Of a stretch of 64,000 bases of DNA, positions 1-12,845 are shown in pieces. The notes beneath the pieces were generated by a model. The model saw nothing but the letters and a program-made list of their open reading frames with translations, was not told where the DNA came from and did not search any database. Made by a program: the position numbers and the translations under genes. The number at the start of each line of letters is the position of its first letter. The stretch's first letter is position 1. Source of the stretch: Smallanthus sonchifolius (taxonomy: Eukaryota; Streptophyta; Magnoliopsida; Asterales; Asteraceae); NCBI GenBank assembly GCA_023525975.1, contig CM042030.1, forward strand, positions 22,810,350 to 22,874,349, given 5' to 3'.

Positions 1-877
1 AACTATATTTTTCGTGCTCGTTGGTCAAGCCTGTGTTCAAGATTTGATGTGATTTAGTTATGATTGGATTTCTCATTTGGGATCTGGGCGGAATGCTAGA
101 TAGACAACCTAGTTATGGAACTTCATCGTGGTGAATATATACAGATTAGTAGGTGTTAACCAGGAATGAAGATCTAATTAAAGAATGTTGGACTTTGGAT
201 TCAGGATGATCACTGCTGGGCATGATTTTGTGTTTGATTCTATTGAGTGTTTTCTAGATGAAGCTGCATATTCGTTGGATTATTAGTTGAAGATGGAACC
301 TTTTATCATTTGCCGACGGGATAGGAAACGTTCCCTTGTTTCTGGTCTAGTTAGTTGAAGCTTACATTGAAAGGGGAAATTGGAAATGAACATCTTCAGG
401 AATTTGGTTGACTCGTGAAGATACATGATAGAGTTGGACACATCTGGTTTGAAGACTTAAGTTTATCTTACTGGAATTCCTATTGGAGCTGATTGGTTTG
501 ATGCAGGTTATTGGAAATTCAAACTCTCTATCAATGCCAGTTGATTTGGAGGAAGTCTAAGTTAAGTTGGAGGAAGCTACTGCTGAGAGGATGAACTACA
601 ATGAGTTGTGTTGGGTTAGTTGCTTCTTATTGAAGCACTTGTTTTGGTCTACAATGAAAGCTACAGTTAAGAGGGAGTCCGGTTTGTCATCACTCGGCAA
701 CTGAAGACTGAAGTTTGAAGATTTGAAGATCTTAAGTGTTTTGCCAGAAGATCAAGTATCGCCAGCAGACACGTGATGTCATTAGTTTAGAGGGAGTCTG
801 TTAGGACATTCTTTATAAACTGATGATTATCAGTGTTAGTAATAGATAGAATTTGATGCTATAGTTAAGAGGGAGTC
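1..877 (+). pseudogene. Decayed copia element, 3' region with repeated polypurine tracts
   Basis: No open frame of useful length survives. The stretch carries three copies of a GAGGGAGTC purine tract (near 671, 787 and 870), the last directly before a TGTAGAAGC sequence that looks like an LTR start. Copia elements of the SIRE type end their internal region in a purine tract of this kind. I infer a plus-strand copia 3' end; the pol domains cannot be recognised. The left side is cut by the window edge. Confidence 0.4.
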
Positions 878-1059
878 TGTAGAAGCATGTTTTAGTAACT
901 ATATATTAAATTCTATGTATCCGTGTACTTAGCTAGTACACAGGAGGGTGTTCCTGCGTACTTAGCTTGTACACCAGATTGGTGCTGCGTACTTAGTAAG
1001 TACGCAAGGCTTTTGCCTTGTGTACTTGATAAGTACGCACGACCAATGCCCTGCGTACT
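878..1059 (+). repeat. Truncated copia LTR start with palindrome cluster
   Basis: Begins TGTAGAAGC just after the purine tract. From 923 it holds a run of near-perfect palindromes around the core GTACTTAG: 923-941, 955-976 (imperfect), 987-1005 and 1020-1040, with a fifth half-copy at 1051-1061 where a gypsy LTR end (TGTCACACCCC) interrupts it. The rest of the LTR is not in the window in a form I can recognise. Confidence 0.45.
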
Positions 1060-1625
1060 TGTCACACCCCCAATATTAATTCACTTAATAAATAAATAAA
1101 TAAATTAGGGTTGCAACGATCGGTAACATTACACAACAGCGGAAGCTAAATGAAGACTTCTAAAGTGTCAAACATCATTACAGAAACTAAAAGAATACAT
1201 AGACCTAAAGTCATATAACTCTAAATTGACTTGACGTTCAGCGACCATACGTCTTCGTCTTCTAAGGTCTTAATCCAAAAGTTTAACCTATTCCAACCGT
1301 GCCATCGGTGTGAATTTCCTGAAAAACATACTTGAAGGTGTCAACACAAAGGTTTTGTGAGTTCATAGGTTTAGTTGGTTCATTGTAAAGTAGTTTTTTC
1401 TTGAAAACACTGATTTCGTGTACATGGCCGTACTATAAAACCGTTTTTTCGTAAACCTTAAAATGTGTTTATAGGCTTAATATAGGATCGTTTTCCTCGA
1501 AAACATGTGATAACTTCTTAGTCATAAAGTGAGTCGTTTTCCCTAATGAAAACAAGTGATGACCTATCAGTCATGAATAACCATGATTGGTGAACTTGGA
1601 AACCGGGGAGATCAATTAATACATC
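1060..1625 (-). repeat. Gypsy LTR fragment, minus orientation
   Basis: Starts TGTCACACCCCC, the terminal sequence of several LTRs here read on the plus strand. It is clearly related by eye to 18637-19230: both have an AATAAATAAATAAATTAGG stretch, a GGTTGCAACGAT segment and repeated TTTTCCTTGAAAAC-like motifs. The right edge is approximate; gag-like sequence of another element follows. Confidence 0.55.
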
Positions 1626-4151
1626 AAGGGCTTGAATCCTCAGATTTGCGGTATAGTCAGGACTACTAAACCTACCACCCTGGAGGATGCCATTCTAATG
1701 GCAGGAGCCCTTATAATTGAGTTGTTGGGAACTGGAAATTTAATTGAAAGTGGAGAAAGGAGAAAACAACTTACTAAGGAGAAGACAAAAAGCCAAAGAT
1801 AGCCCGAAGCTATGGGACTCAGGTACACAAGAAGAAACAATGCAAGAAGGCATGCTTCGAGTGCGGCAGCACCGATCATCTCAAGCACCTGAGCCCAAAG
1901 CTACATCAAGAACCATATATTACCAACTAAACTAGAACAAAAACTTTTTCGCAAGTGTGAATACTTTTGTTATATGTTAAGTGTGTGAGCTTGTATTTTA
2001 TTTTTTGAGATTTGAAATTAGCACTTAAGAACCTTAAGTACTGGTAAGATATTAAGTTAATGAATGAACGAACGACATATTCAGAACTCCCATTTTACAC
2101 CTGGATTGTTTGACACTAGAGCCGATAGATATATTCAACCAAGTTGAATTTTTTATCGGTCAAGAATCTAGTAGTCTAAAGGATATCTACGATTGTCAAA
2201 CTAACTAAAAGTATGGTTTGACTACCCGAGAGATGAATTAAAGTCGCATGTCATGAAAAGATCGTTCGGACCCTTCTATCGAACGGTGAGACATATGAGA
2301 CTAAACGAATAGATTCAGAACAAGTTTAAAGAATCACTTTGTGGAAAGATTATGAAATGCTTGAACATGAAAGAGTCAAGTTTTATAAACCTTTGTGAAT
2401 AAGAAGTGACTCAAGGAGAAACACGTATACAACATTCATGTTACACAGGATTAACTAGAGGCGTTCTTAAAGAATTGCCAAAACATTCCTCTAGCACTTG
2501 ATGACTACAGAAATACAACAACTGTCCATCCAGTTATAAGAACTATTATACAAGGTGTACATCTTACAAGAAAGATGAATCATTCCGAGTAAGTGTTAAT
2601 TACTGAGAACTACGCCAGTTAACAAGAAAAGAACTGGTACCCTCTCTCAGAAGTTGACAGTTGGTAGATCAACTTAGATCGAACTTAAGTTAAGATGCCA
2701 TCAATTGAGAATTCAGTAGAGCAAAATAATAAAGATAGTGCTTAGGACACGGTATGGAAACAACAAATTCCTGGTAGTGACGTCTGAGTTAATCAACGCA
2801 CTCGAAGAATTTACATATTTTATGAATCAAGTTGTAAACCCTAATTAGATAAACTAGTGACGTGATTCATCAATGTCGCAAAAGAGAGATTGCGTGCCAA
2901 ATTCTCTAAGTGCGAATCTCAACTTCAAGAAATGCATTTTCTTAGGTATGTGAATCAACAAAAGACATTCACGTAAATCCATGGAAATGGTGGAGGGCAT
3001 TTAAGACACTCACGGAGAAAGAAAAATTTCTAGATTCGGTTGGTTATTACCGACAATCCCTCGGAAATTTTCAAAGTTCAGGCATCCCTAATAGTGAAGA
3101 GTTAGTAAGAAAGCAAAAAATAGCATTTCAGTTTACTAGAATGGGAGTGATCCCATACACAAGATTTATTTCTTCTCGATGCAAAACAACCAACTTTGTC
3201 GTGTATTAAGATGCATTACACTAAAGCATTGACTGGGTGTTAAGACAAAAGGACAATGACTTTGAGATTATATTTCGACAAGCCATGGTATAAAAAGGGC
3301 TACACTACCCCTAATTTGAAAATTAGGAACCATAAAATGGTACATATATGATTTGAGGACATTGTCGAATGTCTCATGATCACCGACCATGAGGGTCTCC
3401 AATTTATCTTAGAGTGGGAAATACTTGTTATACGTCAAAATAGGCGAGGAAAAATCACTCAGTGTTTTGCATGGAAGAATTTAAAACTAGAAGAGTCGGC
3501 TAGACTGTATGTCAATTATTAGTCAGACCTAAAGTACATGTTATATTATCTCTGATAGAGATAGACACCGTACTTCCAAGAGACGGAAGAAAGTCAGAAG
3601 GACACGCTTGGGATTGAACATTTATTAATATTCTCTTATCAATTGTAAAAGAGAAAGAACAATTCAAACTATTGAGGATACACACAAAATCTATGTGGTT
3701 GAATTTAATTGGAGCTATAATGCTCGCCTACCCGTAAATCGAATTTTCGTACAATAGCGAATTGTACGGTATCCAAGAATATATTGACGGAAGCGTCAAT
3801 CCTCACGTGATGAACTAAACTGGGAGTAGCAGATCTATCAAAGGTAGTCAGGGATATTATGCTGACAACTATAAGGAAACCTCTGTAACTTCAAGTTGAT
3901 GACGAGGCTTTGTCATAAGATAATATCATAAAGAGCAAAGTTCTTTTGGCAAGAACGATAAACTCACTCTAAGCTACATTGGAACAATTAAGATATTGGA
4001 TATAATAAGTTACCTCAAGAGACAACGGCTTGCATGACATAATTTATGTATAGTTCAAGGAATGATTATGAAACGACTTGTTACTTATACTACCAAGGGA
4101 AATTCACTTTGATGACAAACTTCACTTTAATAATAAAGTTAGTAGGATCTC

Positions 4152-4358
4152 ATGAGAAAAGACATTAAGGGATTTAATGTGTGGTGGAAAGGTGAAATTC
4201 AGAAATCAGATGAAACACTTGTTATGCAACTTGAGGAGATCCAGGTTGGCGATAAGCTTCCTTTTGTCGAAGAACCGGTAGAAATCATGGATCGTGAGAT
4301 CAAGATGCTGAAACGAAAACGCATTCCTATTGTAAAAGTCAGATGTAACTCTAGATGA
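4152..4358 (+). pseudogene. Surviving integrase tail/chromodomain of the decayed gypsy
   Basis: A 68-codon open stretch containing EEPVEIMDREIK and RIPIVKVRCNSR, the chromodomain-like C-terminus of Tekay-type integrases. The same domain occurs at 52971-53285 on the other strand in Gypsy-3. In chromoviruses this domain is thought to guide integration to marked chromatin. It is the best preserved part of this dead element; the usual Trp in the KVRWNS motif is Cys here, and a stop follows. Confidence 0.7.
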
Positions 4359-4471
4359 GGACCATAGTTTACTTGGGAATGCAAGGATCAGATGAGACTC
4401 AAGTATCCCCCTTTTTTGGGAACACCCCAGCAACAAATGACACAAACTTAATTTCGGGATGAAATTCTCTT

Positions 4472-4484
4472 AATAGGGGGAGAA
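4472..4484 (+). other. Polypurine tract before the 3' LTR
   Basis: AATAGGGGGAGAA directly before TGTGATAACC, the usual plus-strand primer position at an internal region/LTR border of a gypsy element. Confidence 0.65.
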
Positions 4485-4857
4485 TGTGATAACCGACAAA
4501 TTCAGGTTAATATCAGTACAAACTCAGTAATTTTGAACTCATAGAAATCATGTGCATTAGACTTAATTTCTATAATTTAGGTCATTATGTGCATAGCAAA
4601 GTCGACTCATGTCACGTCTTGCATTCGGTAAATTTTAGAAATTGCCGAGTCACACCAGTTAATCCGACACGCATATATGTTGGGGACAAATATCAAATGT
4701 AAGGAACACATTCTATCTCATTATTTTATGTGATTATATGTGTAATAATTTAAACATATAGGTAAATATATATTTGGTTATGATTTGGGTTCGTTAACGC
4801 GTATTTTTAAACTTTAATATGTACTTTACGCATTTAACGCGTCTAAACTATGAAAGG

Positions 4858-4860
<3 letters not shown>

Positions 4861-4890
<30 letters not shown>
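4861..4890. repeat. (AT)15 microsatellite
   Basis: Uninterrupted AT dinucleotides inside the gypsy LTR. Confidence 0.95.
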
Positions 4891-4892
<2 letters not shown>

Positions 4893-6518
4893 CATACCCG
4901 GTACATTTTTATTTATAATATGTCTATCTTGAAATTTATTCATTAAAAATGAGTATTTAGCGGGTATTATTTGCGGGTATTGCACCGCGTTTGAACAACT
5001 ACCAACTACCATCACCTCATCATCATCACCACCTTGCCTTCCCCACCTTACCCCTATCACATCAACCCACCCCCATCCCCTAACTCATACTTATGTGACC
5101 TGTGAATGACTAGAAAATCTTAGAACACCATCCCTTGTCAAGTCCATATAATTATGATGTTAGATATTTTGGATATATATAGCATATCAAGCTCATTTGG
5201 AACACACAAGAACACCCTCTATCACTCATCTGAGCTCTCTCTCTTTGCTCTCTCCCTAGAACCGAAAATCTCAGACATATATTTCTTACATGTTTAAAGT
5301 GAATATCAAGGTGATTCCAAGTGGTTATAAGGATTCAAGCCATCGTTCTTCCATCAAATCCTTCTCCTTGCTTGCTTTATGTGAGTATCCTCATACTAAG
5401 TCTTAATTTTATTGAACCTACTCGTTGTTTTATGTAGGAGATTCACCCAAATAATGGATTGTTCAAAGAAAAAGTTGCCACTTTTTACACATTGCTGGAA
5501 GAATTTTTAGCTAACTGTAGGAAGTCGTATCTCAGTCAAAACTAAACCAAAGTATACATTTCTTGAGTCCACAATTAATTTAAAAGAGTCCTCTATCCAT
5601 CCTAAGTGATTTCGTGATTTTTTTGTGGAGATTTGACACCCCAAAATGTTGATACAAGAAAACGGGTCAAAGCTGAAATGTTTGGACAGATTCATAAGGT
5701 CAACTTGTATAGGTTATAACTTGTTCAATAATGGTCCAAATGACTTGATTCTTTTTCCTAAAACTAGTATTTTGTGTTGGTATTAAAACCATATGGCCTC
5801 TTATCATGAAATTAGCATTTTGACCCCTAACCGTCAAGGTTCCCAAGACCTATCCGACAAAATCGTAGCTGTTAACCAAGTGGTATTATGATTTATGTTT
5901 GAAACCCTTAAAAGTATTTGTAGACCATGATCCATACATTTCTATGAAGCCAAGACACTTATTTATGTATGGTAAAGGTTCCATAATTTATTACGTTCGA
6001 TAAATTAACTAAAAACGCGACACAAGGTGATTTAAAAACCCGAACATTTTACTAAAGGCTATTTTGATATAAAAGTTTATCTTCCATACTATATATTTAT
6101 TTTCAACCCCAACCCCGATGTTGTTGCGTAAACATAAAGACACGTATTGAGATACATAACTTATTTATATAAGTGTATATAAATATATCTTATTGTCATA
6201 ACTCGTCACCAAAGGTCGTCATGTCAAAACTGTCGAAAAGATAAACTATTATTCATGTTGAGTCTAGTTGGGTGAATCGTATACATGATCAACTTATACA
6301 TTAGAAACATTTTTTAGACCTTAAAGTGTCTTATTTTACCATAGGACACGGTTAGGTCGACTCACGTATTCACGGACTTTGCTAGTTGCTACTTGTTTTA
6401 CTTTGCTTCATTGTTTGCTTATCAGGTGAGTCTCATGGCCCCACTTTTAAATAGTTTTACTTTTTAAATACTTGAGGGAGAAAACAAGCTAGCATTATAT
6501 TTTGGATACGAGTAGAAA

Positions 6519-6523
6519 CATGA
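6519..6523. other. Target site duplication, left copy (CATGA)
   Basis: CATGA here and at 15665-15669, immediately outside the two LTRs of the element 6524-15664. Confidence 0.8.
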
Positions 6524-8991
6524 TTTAATGAACAAACTTTCGGGTTTATCGTATAATATGTTTTTTTATATTATAGGGGTTGTTTATAAATAAAACAAAG
6601 TTGAGGGTTTGTTTTTAAGATAGAAATACCTAGTTTTGGGTACAAGGAGTCATTTTGATAGATGGAGGGGCTGTTTTGTATTTAACACAAACTTAATTTG
6701 TGTTAAAAGACATGATCAGGCACAAACTTAGCTTGTTTTTATGTATGTTTGCGATTTTGAGAAGGGAGAAAAGAGAGAAGAGCTTAGATTGAAGATGAAG
6801 GTGTTTGCATGAAAAATCTGGATGAATTGAGGTAATCATCTTCTTCCAAACATCAAGTAAGTGCTCCTTCCATCTCTTGAGCCTCCATTAATGGAGTTTA
6901 AGTGGGTTTTTGTTGAAAACGAAAATTGGGGCTGAATTGATGGTTGATTATGGTTAATAACTTGTTTAAAGGTAAAACCTAGCTTGATTAACGCTAAAGA
7001 GTGGCTAATGACACCCTTTTAACACCTAATTCAAGAATCATAAAGTTTGGGTTCTTGAGGGTGATTTGGGGGATTTATATTTGGGGATGTTTAATTGTTG
7101 GAATGATGGTTGGTAAGTGTTTATGGGAGTAATAGACAATTTGTTTGATAAGAAACCTCAATCAATTTAATAATTTAGAAATTAGGGTTCTTAAGAAACT
7201 AATTTATGGGTTTTATTATTGGAGGTGTTTAAATGGTTAACTGAGTATGGATAAGTGTTTATATTGAGTATGGATAAGTGTTTATGGTGTAATATAAACA
7301 CTTTTCTTGGTATAAAACTCAATTGAACTGGGTGAAATCTTTAACAGGTCAAAATGGGTTGATTTTGTTTAGAAAGGTTAAAAGCTTGTATTTAGCTTAA
7401 TAAACCAAGATTAGATGATAGTGAAGATCATAGGATCTTGGGTGGGAGTTAAACTTCAATTGAGGAATAATTGGGGATATATTAGATTACTAAAACATGT
7501 GGAATGTTTAGGTGATCAAGACGATAAAGATGATGGCTTTGAGGAACGATTGGAATCTTCATTGGAAAAGGTAACTGTTTTGTACTTACTTAGTAGTAGA
7601 TAAGTAGTGGTTACATGTAAATAGATGTATGGTTAATTCTATTTATGCGTTGTATGTTGATTTTGACTTATTTGGTAAATGGTCAAAGTAAGGTGTGAAT
7701 ATGGTAGGATTGTTGTAGTTGACATAATGAGAAAATTAGTCAAACTAATGAATAACACTTGGTAAAAGTGGTGTAGTTGAACTATGTGGAATATAGTCAA
7801 ACTAAACGTGGTAAAAGTAGTATAATTGACTAATGTGGTAAATAGTCAAACATAAACTAGCAAAAGTGGTTTAAATTGACTTAATATGTAATAAGTCAAA
7901 CCATTGTGGATAATGGTGAAATTGATATACAATTGACTTAATGTGATATAAGTCAAACCATTGTGGATAATGGTGAAATTGGTGTAATTTGATCTTAGAG
8001 GTATAGGGTCAAACTATTATGTTGAAACTGGTGTAATTATACTATGTGGTTAATAGTCAAACTTGAATGTGCAAATGTGGTAAATAGATGTAATTAGACT
8101 ATGTGGTTAATAGTCAAACTTGAATATGCAAATGTAGTAAATATGTGTAATTAGACTATGTGGTTAATAGTCAAACTTGGTTGTGCAAATGTGGTAAATA
8201 GATGTAAATTGACATATGTGGTTATTGATCAAACTAATGGGTGATATGTGGTTAAATGGTGCAAAATACTCAATGTGGTCAAGAGTCAACTAAAATGCAT
8301 AATGTGGTAACATTAGACTAAAATTGACTTAATGTGCTGAAAGTCAACCGGTGGTAGTAAAACGGTAAATTGGTTGATTACATGAAGTGTGGATACTTAT
8401 ATGGAGTATAAATATAAGTTTATGTTCAATAACTGCTTAAAAATGCAAACGGGTTGAGTCGGGGGGTCGAAAATGCCAACTCTGAAAAAATTTTGGTTTG
8501 TTGAACTAGGCTGGAGTCTAGGACGCCAAAAGTGGCATCTTGGACACTGGTCAGGCGCCAATCTTGGTTGTTGGACGCCAAGTTGGACGCTAACTGGCTC
8601 ATTTTTGGGGTTATGACCTATTGTTGTTGTAGGGACCTGTGGGAGGTCCCTAAGACTTCTTATCTCTACTAACCATGTTCAAATTAATGTTTTGAATGTA
8701 GGAAAGCTCCGGTGTGATCTCGGGTCTCGCATCAAGTGGATTGGATTCTCGTGGTTGTGTTTTGCAATTGTTTTTGTTAATATTCTCGTGTGGAGTCTTT
8801 ACAAACAATTTGGAGTTATTACAAGTTGTGGATAACTTGTTAGTATTTTTGTTTAAACTAATTAAGGTAATCATGTTAGTTTAATTCGTGTTTGTAAAAC
8901 TTAACGTGTGGATACGTTATTTGTCATTTTTGGGACCAAACTTTCGTATTGTTTTAAAAGTTTAAATCAGCTTGAAATTTTGGGTGTTTCA
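6524..8991 (+). repeat. 5' LTR of the CATGA element
   Basis: Aligned by eye to 12846-15664 from the AACTTTCGGGTTTAT start onward. The first bases read TT instead of TG; the end is TGTTTCA. It lacks a stretch of the 3' LTR (about 14700-15055) with tandem GTGGATACTTCA-type repeats; the loss lies between two ACTT-containing sites near 8396. It also carries a local duplication of a GAGTATGGATAAGTGTTTAT stretch near 7245-7285. Confidence 0.85.
7640..8345. repeat. Degenerate tandem repeats rich in TTGACT/AGTCAA
   Basis: A long run of short degenerate repeats built on AGTCAAAC and TTGACTTA. Within it, about 8033-8220 is a clearer repeat of roughly 57 bp (core CTATGTGGTTAATAGTCAAA) in three to four copies. 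The matching region of the 3' LTR is about 13955-14640. TTGAC is the core of plant W-boxes, bound by WRKY factors; any regulatory role is inference. Confidence 0.7.
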
Positions 8992-8993
8992 AC

Positions 8994-9007
8994 TTGGTAT
9001 TAGAGCA
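8994..9007 (+). other. Primer binding site (tRNA-iMet type)
   Basis: TTGGTATTAGAGCA starts two bases after the 5' LTR end. It matches the usual initiator-Met site TGGTATCAGAGC with one mismatch. Confidence 0.8.
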
Positions 9008-12000
9008 ATGGTTTGAGGGATTTGGTGTGCGAGACACCAAACGCAAACCTGTAATGCTCTTGATATGGTCGAGAAATGAGAATCCAATGATGGCGTGACC
9101 GAGACACGGAGCTTAAAGGGCGAGATTAGTATTGATTATGTGTTCTTTGTTTTAATTGGTGTCCAATGTGATCTAATTGTACCGAATGTTGTTAAGGGAT
9201 TCGTTATATGGAGATAGTGAATGTAATTGGGCATATTACATTATCGATCATGCCTGGCCAGTATGATTCTTAATTTAACATGTTCCAATACATTCTCAAT
9301 AACCATATGATGATGAACACCGACAATGAGTAAGTGAAGGTGGTTAAATGTGTATATGTATATATTATGTGTTTGTGCATAAATGATTATGCAGGGGTAA
9401 TCAATATACACATAAGAAGAAGTAGAGCCTTATAGAGTAAGACTAGAGGCCTATAAGTAGGTATAACACTTACAAACTTATTACTAAACGGTCGGCGATG
9501 ACCGGAGGAAAACATATCTTAATAGGCAGAATTGTAGATAGAAGTTGATTTGAAGACTCATGTACGAAGGAGTCTATGTGGATATCACCTCGAGGATGGG
9601 GACGAGCTTGAGTTTAGTCGGGAGAAATGGAAAGCAACATTCTAGTGGAGGATGGCTAAAGCTTTTTGTGATGGCGTGTCAATTTTCCTTCAAGGAAGAT
9701 AGGAGCTCATTGAGGCGGTACTTTGAAGAACCACATGAAGCCTTAAGAGCGGGATGATCAAACGTAGTCGAATACGTGGAGGAAGAAATCCTTGTCTTCA
9801 CAAGGGGTTCGTGGTGTGCGAGCCAAATGATTAAAATAGTAGGAGTTTGTTCGTTGGTTAACAAACGATACATCACTAACTGTATTGGCTTTGAAGCAAT
9901 CCATTCTAATGGGTCGATGGAGTACTACTCGCTAAGAGTCGACTCCGGAAAATGGAGGATATTTGATTGGGAGTTCTCCGTAGGGAGAAAGGCTTAAAGG
10001 CGTGAAGATAATGCATAATGGTGAACTCAAGAGACGTTCTTGAGTTAGTTTTGTCCACAAGCCATTGTGGATCTTGCAACTGGGAGTTTCTTCACGTGCG
10101 TTAGACCAGGTGAGATAATCAAAGGGATTATGGGCATTTCGTATGGCTAAGTGTGGTCTTGCCCAAGTCATAGAGTATCGGAAAAGAATGAAGATGGATC
10201 GACCTTCTCGATGCTATCGGTTAACTTCTAGGGTGGTTTCTCCTTCATGGTGTACAGCTCGGATGGAGTTAATTATTAGGTGATGAAAGGAGATCAAACT
10301 CGGGAAACTAGTGTGGTGTGAAGAGGAATTTGTGATGTCTTCAAGAAAGCCAAATATTCTAGCCGAGCAAGAAATCCCTTCTGGAAGGCAATACTTATTG
10401 TTGCCATATGTGTGGATGATACATAAATGGAATGATGGGACACACTACGCCATAGTGTTCTAGTCCTAAAATGGGTACTACGGTGGTTACAAGTCGGGAC
10501 TCATTCGAAGTGAATGTTCCGAGTTAAATCACCCGAATGATAGGGGGAAGAAAATAGAAATTTTAAGGTTGTCGAGCCGAACATTTCTAACTACCAAAGA
10601 CGGGGCTGAAGTCTTTTGACATAATTGTTGGATTAGATTATATGTGAATTGGTGGATTCGGAGGTGATCAACATTGCGGATTCATAATGTTGACAAATGT
10701 ATGAGTTAATAACTGAAAGATGTGGGTGAAAAAATCACATGGAATGGAGTCCTAAGATTGTAGTGGAAATTATGGGGTTACTTAGTAACCGTATCGATGT
10801 CGTGTATGACTAAAGAGTGATGTGTCGACCAGTTCTAACCTAGAGACGGTGAAACACGTGGTGCATGAATTGGTGTAGGCCTGGCTTATGCCATTGACAC
10901 CAACAGGGGCAATGGAATACTTGATGTTCCAATCGTGAAGAAGTTCATTAGGGTTCTATACTCGAATGTATTCTCTTTTGGTGTAATCGTTCTCTTGAGG
11001 AAAAGAAGAATGGAAGAATGTATACGTACATTTGTCGGGTTTAAACAGGTGTCTAAGTCCTAGTTCAACATAAAGGTAGAGGTGGACGTTATCCTATGAA
11101 GGGTATCATTTCCATTAAGAATATTATGGGATTGTGAATGTAACTTTATAACTTATTAGAAGTTACGCAGTTTATGTGGATCAATGTGAAAGGTGTGTAG
11201 ACCCATGTATGCTAATACAGTGGTCGTTTATTCGATGATAGTCGTTTTTATCTTTGAAGCAAAGTCGTTCAAACTAATTATCTTCGTGAGTTTCCTGAAA
11301 TTCCTAGAAAGGAGAGGCCTTACTTCGGAATGACTTGGTGTGCCATTTTGGCTTTTGTGGGAATTCATTATTGGATGAGGCGGAGAATTCTGAAGACTTA
11401 TATGTTGACCCGGCAATGATTTTAGTAATCAAGGGTTATAGGGTGTTTGGAGTCTTAGAACTTGATAAGTGGCGTTTTAAGTCTTAGAATTTCATGACCG
11501 ATGAAAAAAAGAGGGATTGTAAGATCGAGACCCTTGAATCTCAAAGATGACTTACGCTAAAGTCATGGGGATAAACAGGGTGTTGGATTATGAAAGAGAA
11601 TTTGACTATGGCTTTTGACGTGTTCTTTCGTAGGAAAACCATATGACTTGTCAGTTATCTTGGTTCCTTGTGCATTATACTCGGTTATGTCTATATGCAT
11701 CAAGGCATGAGTATCGCATATTCTCTTGGTCAGCTATGAGCATGATTGCAGCAACAAAAGGAGAGAATTTGGAGAAGGATTGATGAATCTTTTTACGGGC
11801 GAGCGTTAGAAGGTTGAGTTGAAGTCCCCGAACTTCAACAGTTTTCTTGAAGTCTTTGAACTTCATGGGTGATTAATGAGACTTAAAGGTCTCAAGGGTT
11901 GTTGAATGTTGTTTTAGAGTTTAACTTTTGGTGGCTAGGGATGAAAAGAGGCACAATCAAGTGTGTGGTTATAAGTGTCTCACTTGCCTATGGGTTAAGG

Positions 12001-12825
12001 CCGGATAGCAAAAGGGAACCTACACTTCCGAGTGGTCGGAGAACTTTGGTTCAAAAAGTGTGTGATACGACATGGTACATCTGTGCATGATGAGTCAGAT
12101 TGAGGTGTTAGTTTCATATTTCGATTTGGAGGACACCAGTTGACTAATTACCATTAGTTGAAATATGGTGTCATCTTGTCTACCATTTGAGTATTAATTT
12201 TCGATTGAATGAATTACTAAATGGTGAACGGTGTCGAATACTGATTGGTTGGGTGCTATTGGTTGTCGTGCAACTAAGAATCTATGGGGCGATTCAAGAT
12301 CTTGTATATTGAGTGTGATTGAAAAATCTGCTAGAAGTGGACAGAAAACCCTAAGTGGATTTACGGAGGAGGTGTATTGAAATTCAAATGGGAACTTTGG
12401 CGATATAAAATTTTCTCTTACAAAGGGAGTGTATCGGGTTCGAAAACGTGGGAGGCCAAGTCACCGTTTAGTGGTACCGATCAGACTTCACTTTAGTTTG
12501 TAAAGTGGTATGTCGTTAGGAGTTACTCGGGGGATCGTGTAGACTCCATGATACATTCCTCGTGGTTCATCCACGGGAATGTGGGGCAAGAGAAGTTGAC
12601 GTTACTTCTTATAGCGATATTGAGGCGATAGATGATGGATGTTTCATCTAGAGGAACCGGTGGTTATCTTAGATAGAAAGGTGAAACACTTGTGGTATAA
12701 GCGGATTACCAAGTGTTGGTTCTGCGGGATCTTCGCATAAGGGGTGGAAACTACTTGGGAATATGAGGATAGATACTTGAGTGTTACCCTAATCTACTAG
12801 TGGATCGGGTTTCGGGGACGAAACC

Positions 12826-12845
12826 CAAAACTAGGGGGAGTGATT
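12826..12845 (+). other. Polypurine tract of the CATGA element
   Basis: CCAAAACTAGGGGGAGTGATT-like tract ending directly before TGTAACGAACC, the start of the 3' LTR. Confidence 0.75.

Larger units (their letters stand above)
1630..4484 (+). pseudogene. Decayed Ty3/gypsy gag-pol (chromovirus type)
   Basis: Recognisable pieces appear in the right order despite many stops and shifts. About 1640-1760 reads as the end of a gag domain. At 1836-1890 there is a broken zinc knuckle (CFECG..DH, last Cys lost). At about 2890-3060 there is reverse transcriptase/RNase H-like sequence, with an AKFSKCE-like stretch followed by NQQK and a GYYR motif. At 4152-4355 is the chromodomain end. The region is about 2.9 kb against 4-5 kb for an intact internal region, so parts are deleted. 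The purine tract and 3' LTR follow directly. The 5' LTR is not visible. Confidence 0.65.
4485..6523 (+). repeat. Gypsy 3' LTR, first part (split by nested element)
   Basis: Begins TGTGATAACC after the purine tract. Near 6424 it contains CAGGTGAGTCTCATGGCCCC followed by a GAGGGAGAAAAC block, a conserved landmark of the other gypsy LTRs in this window. The LTR is interrupted at 6523 by a complete retrotransposon and resumes at 15665. The two parts together give about 2.86 kb. Confidence 0.6.
8992..12845 (+). pseudogene. Decayed gypsy gag-pol of the CATGA element
   Basis: About 3.85 kb with no long frame. Order of traces: a likely gag area (about 9245-10400, unresolved); a retropepsin end reading FDIIVGLDY near 10613-10640; a reverse transcriptase trace near 11229-11380, where FDDS stands in place of the F/YxDD motif, followed by LREFPEIPRKER; and an integrase/chromodomain-like end near 12640-12800 (EEPV.., TTWEYED). 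The order gag-PR-RT-IN is that of Ty3/gypsy. Stops and shifts occur throughout, so it cannot encode a working protein. Confidence 0.65.
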
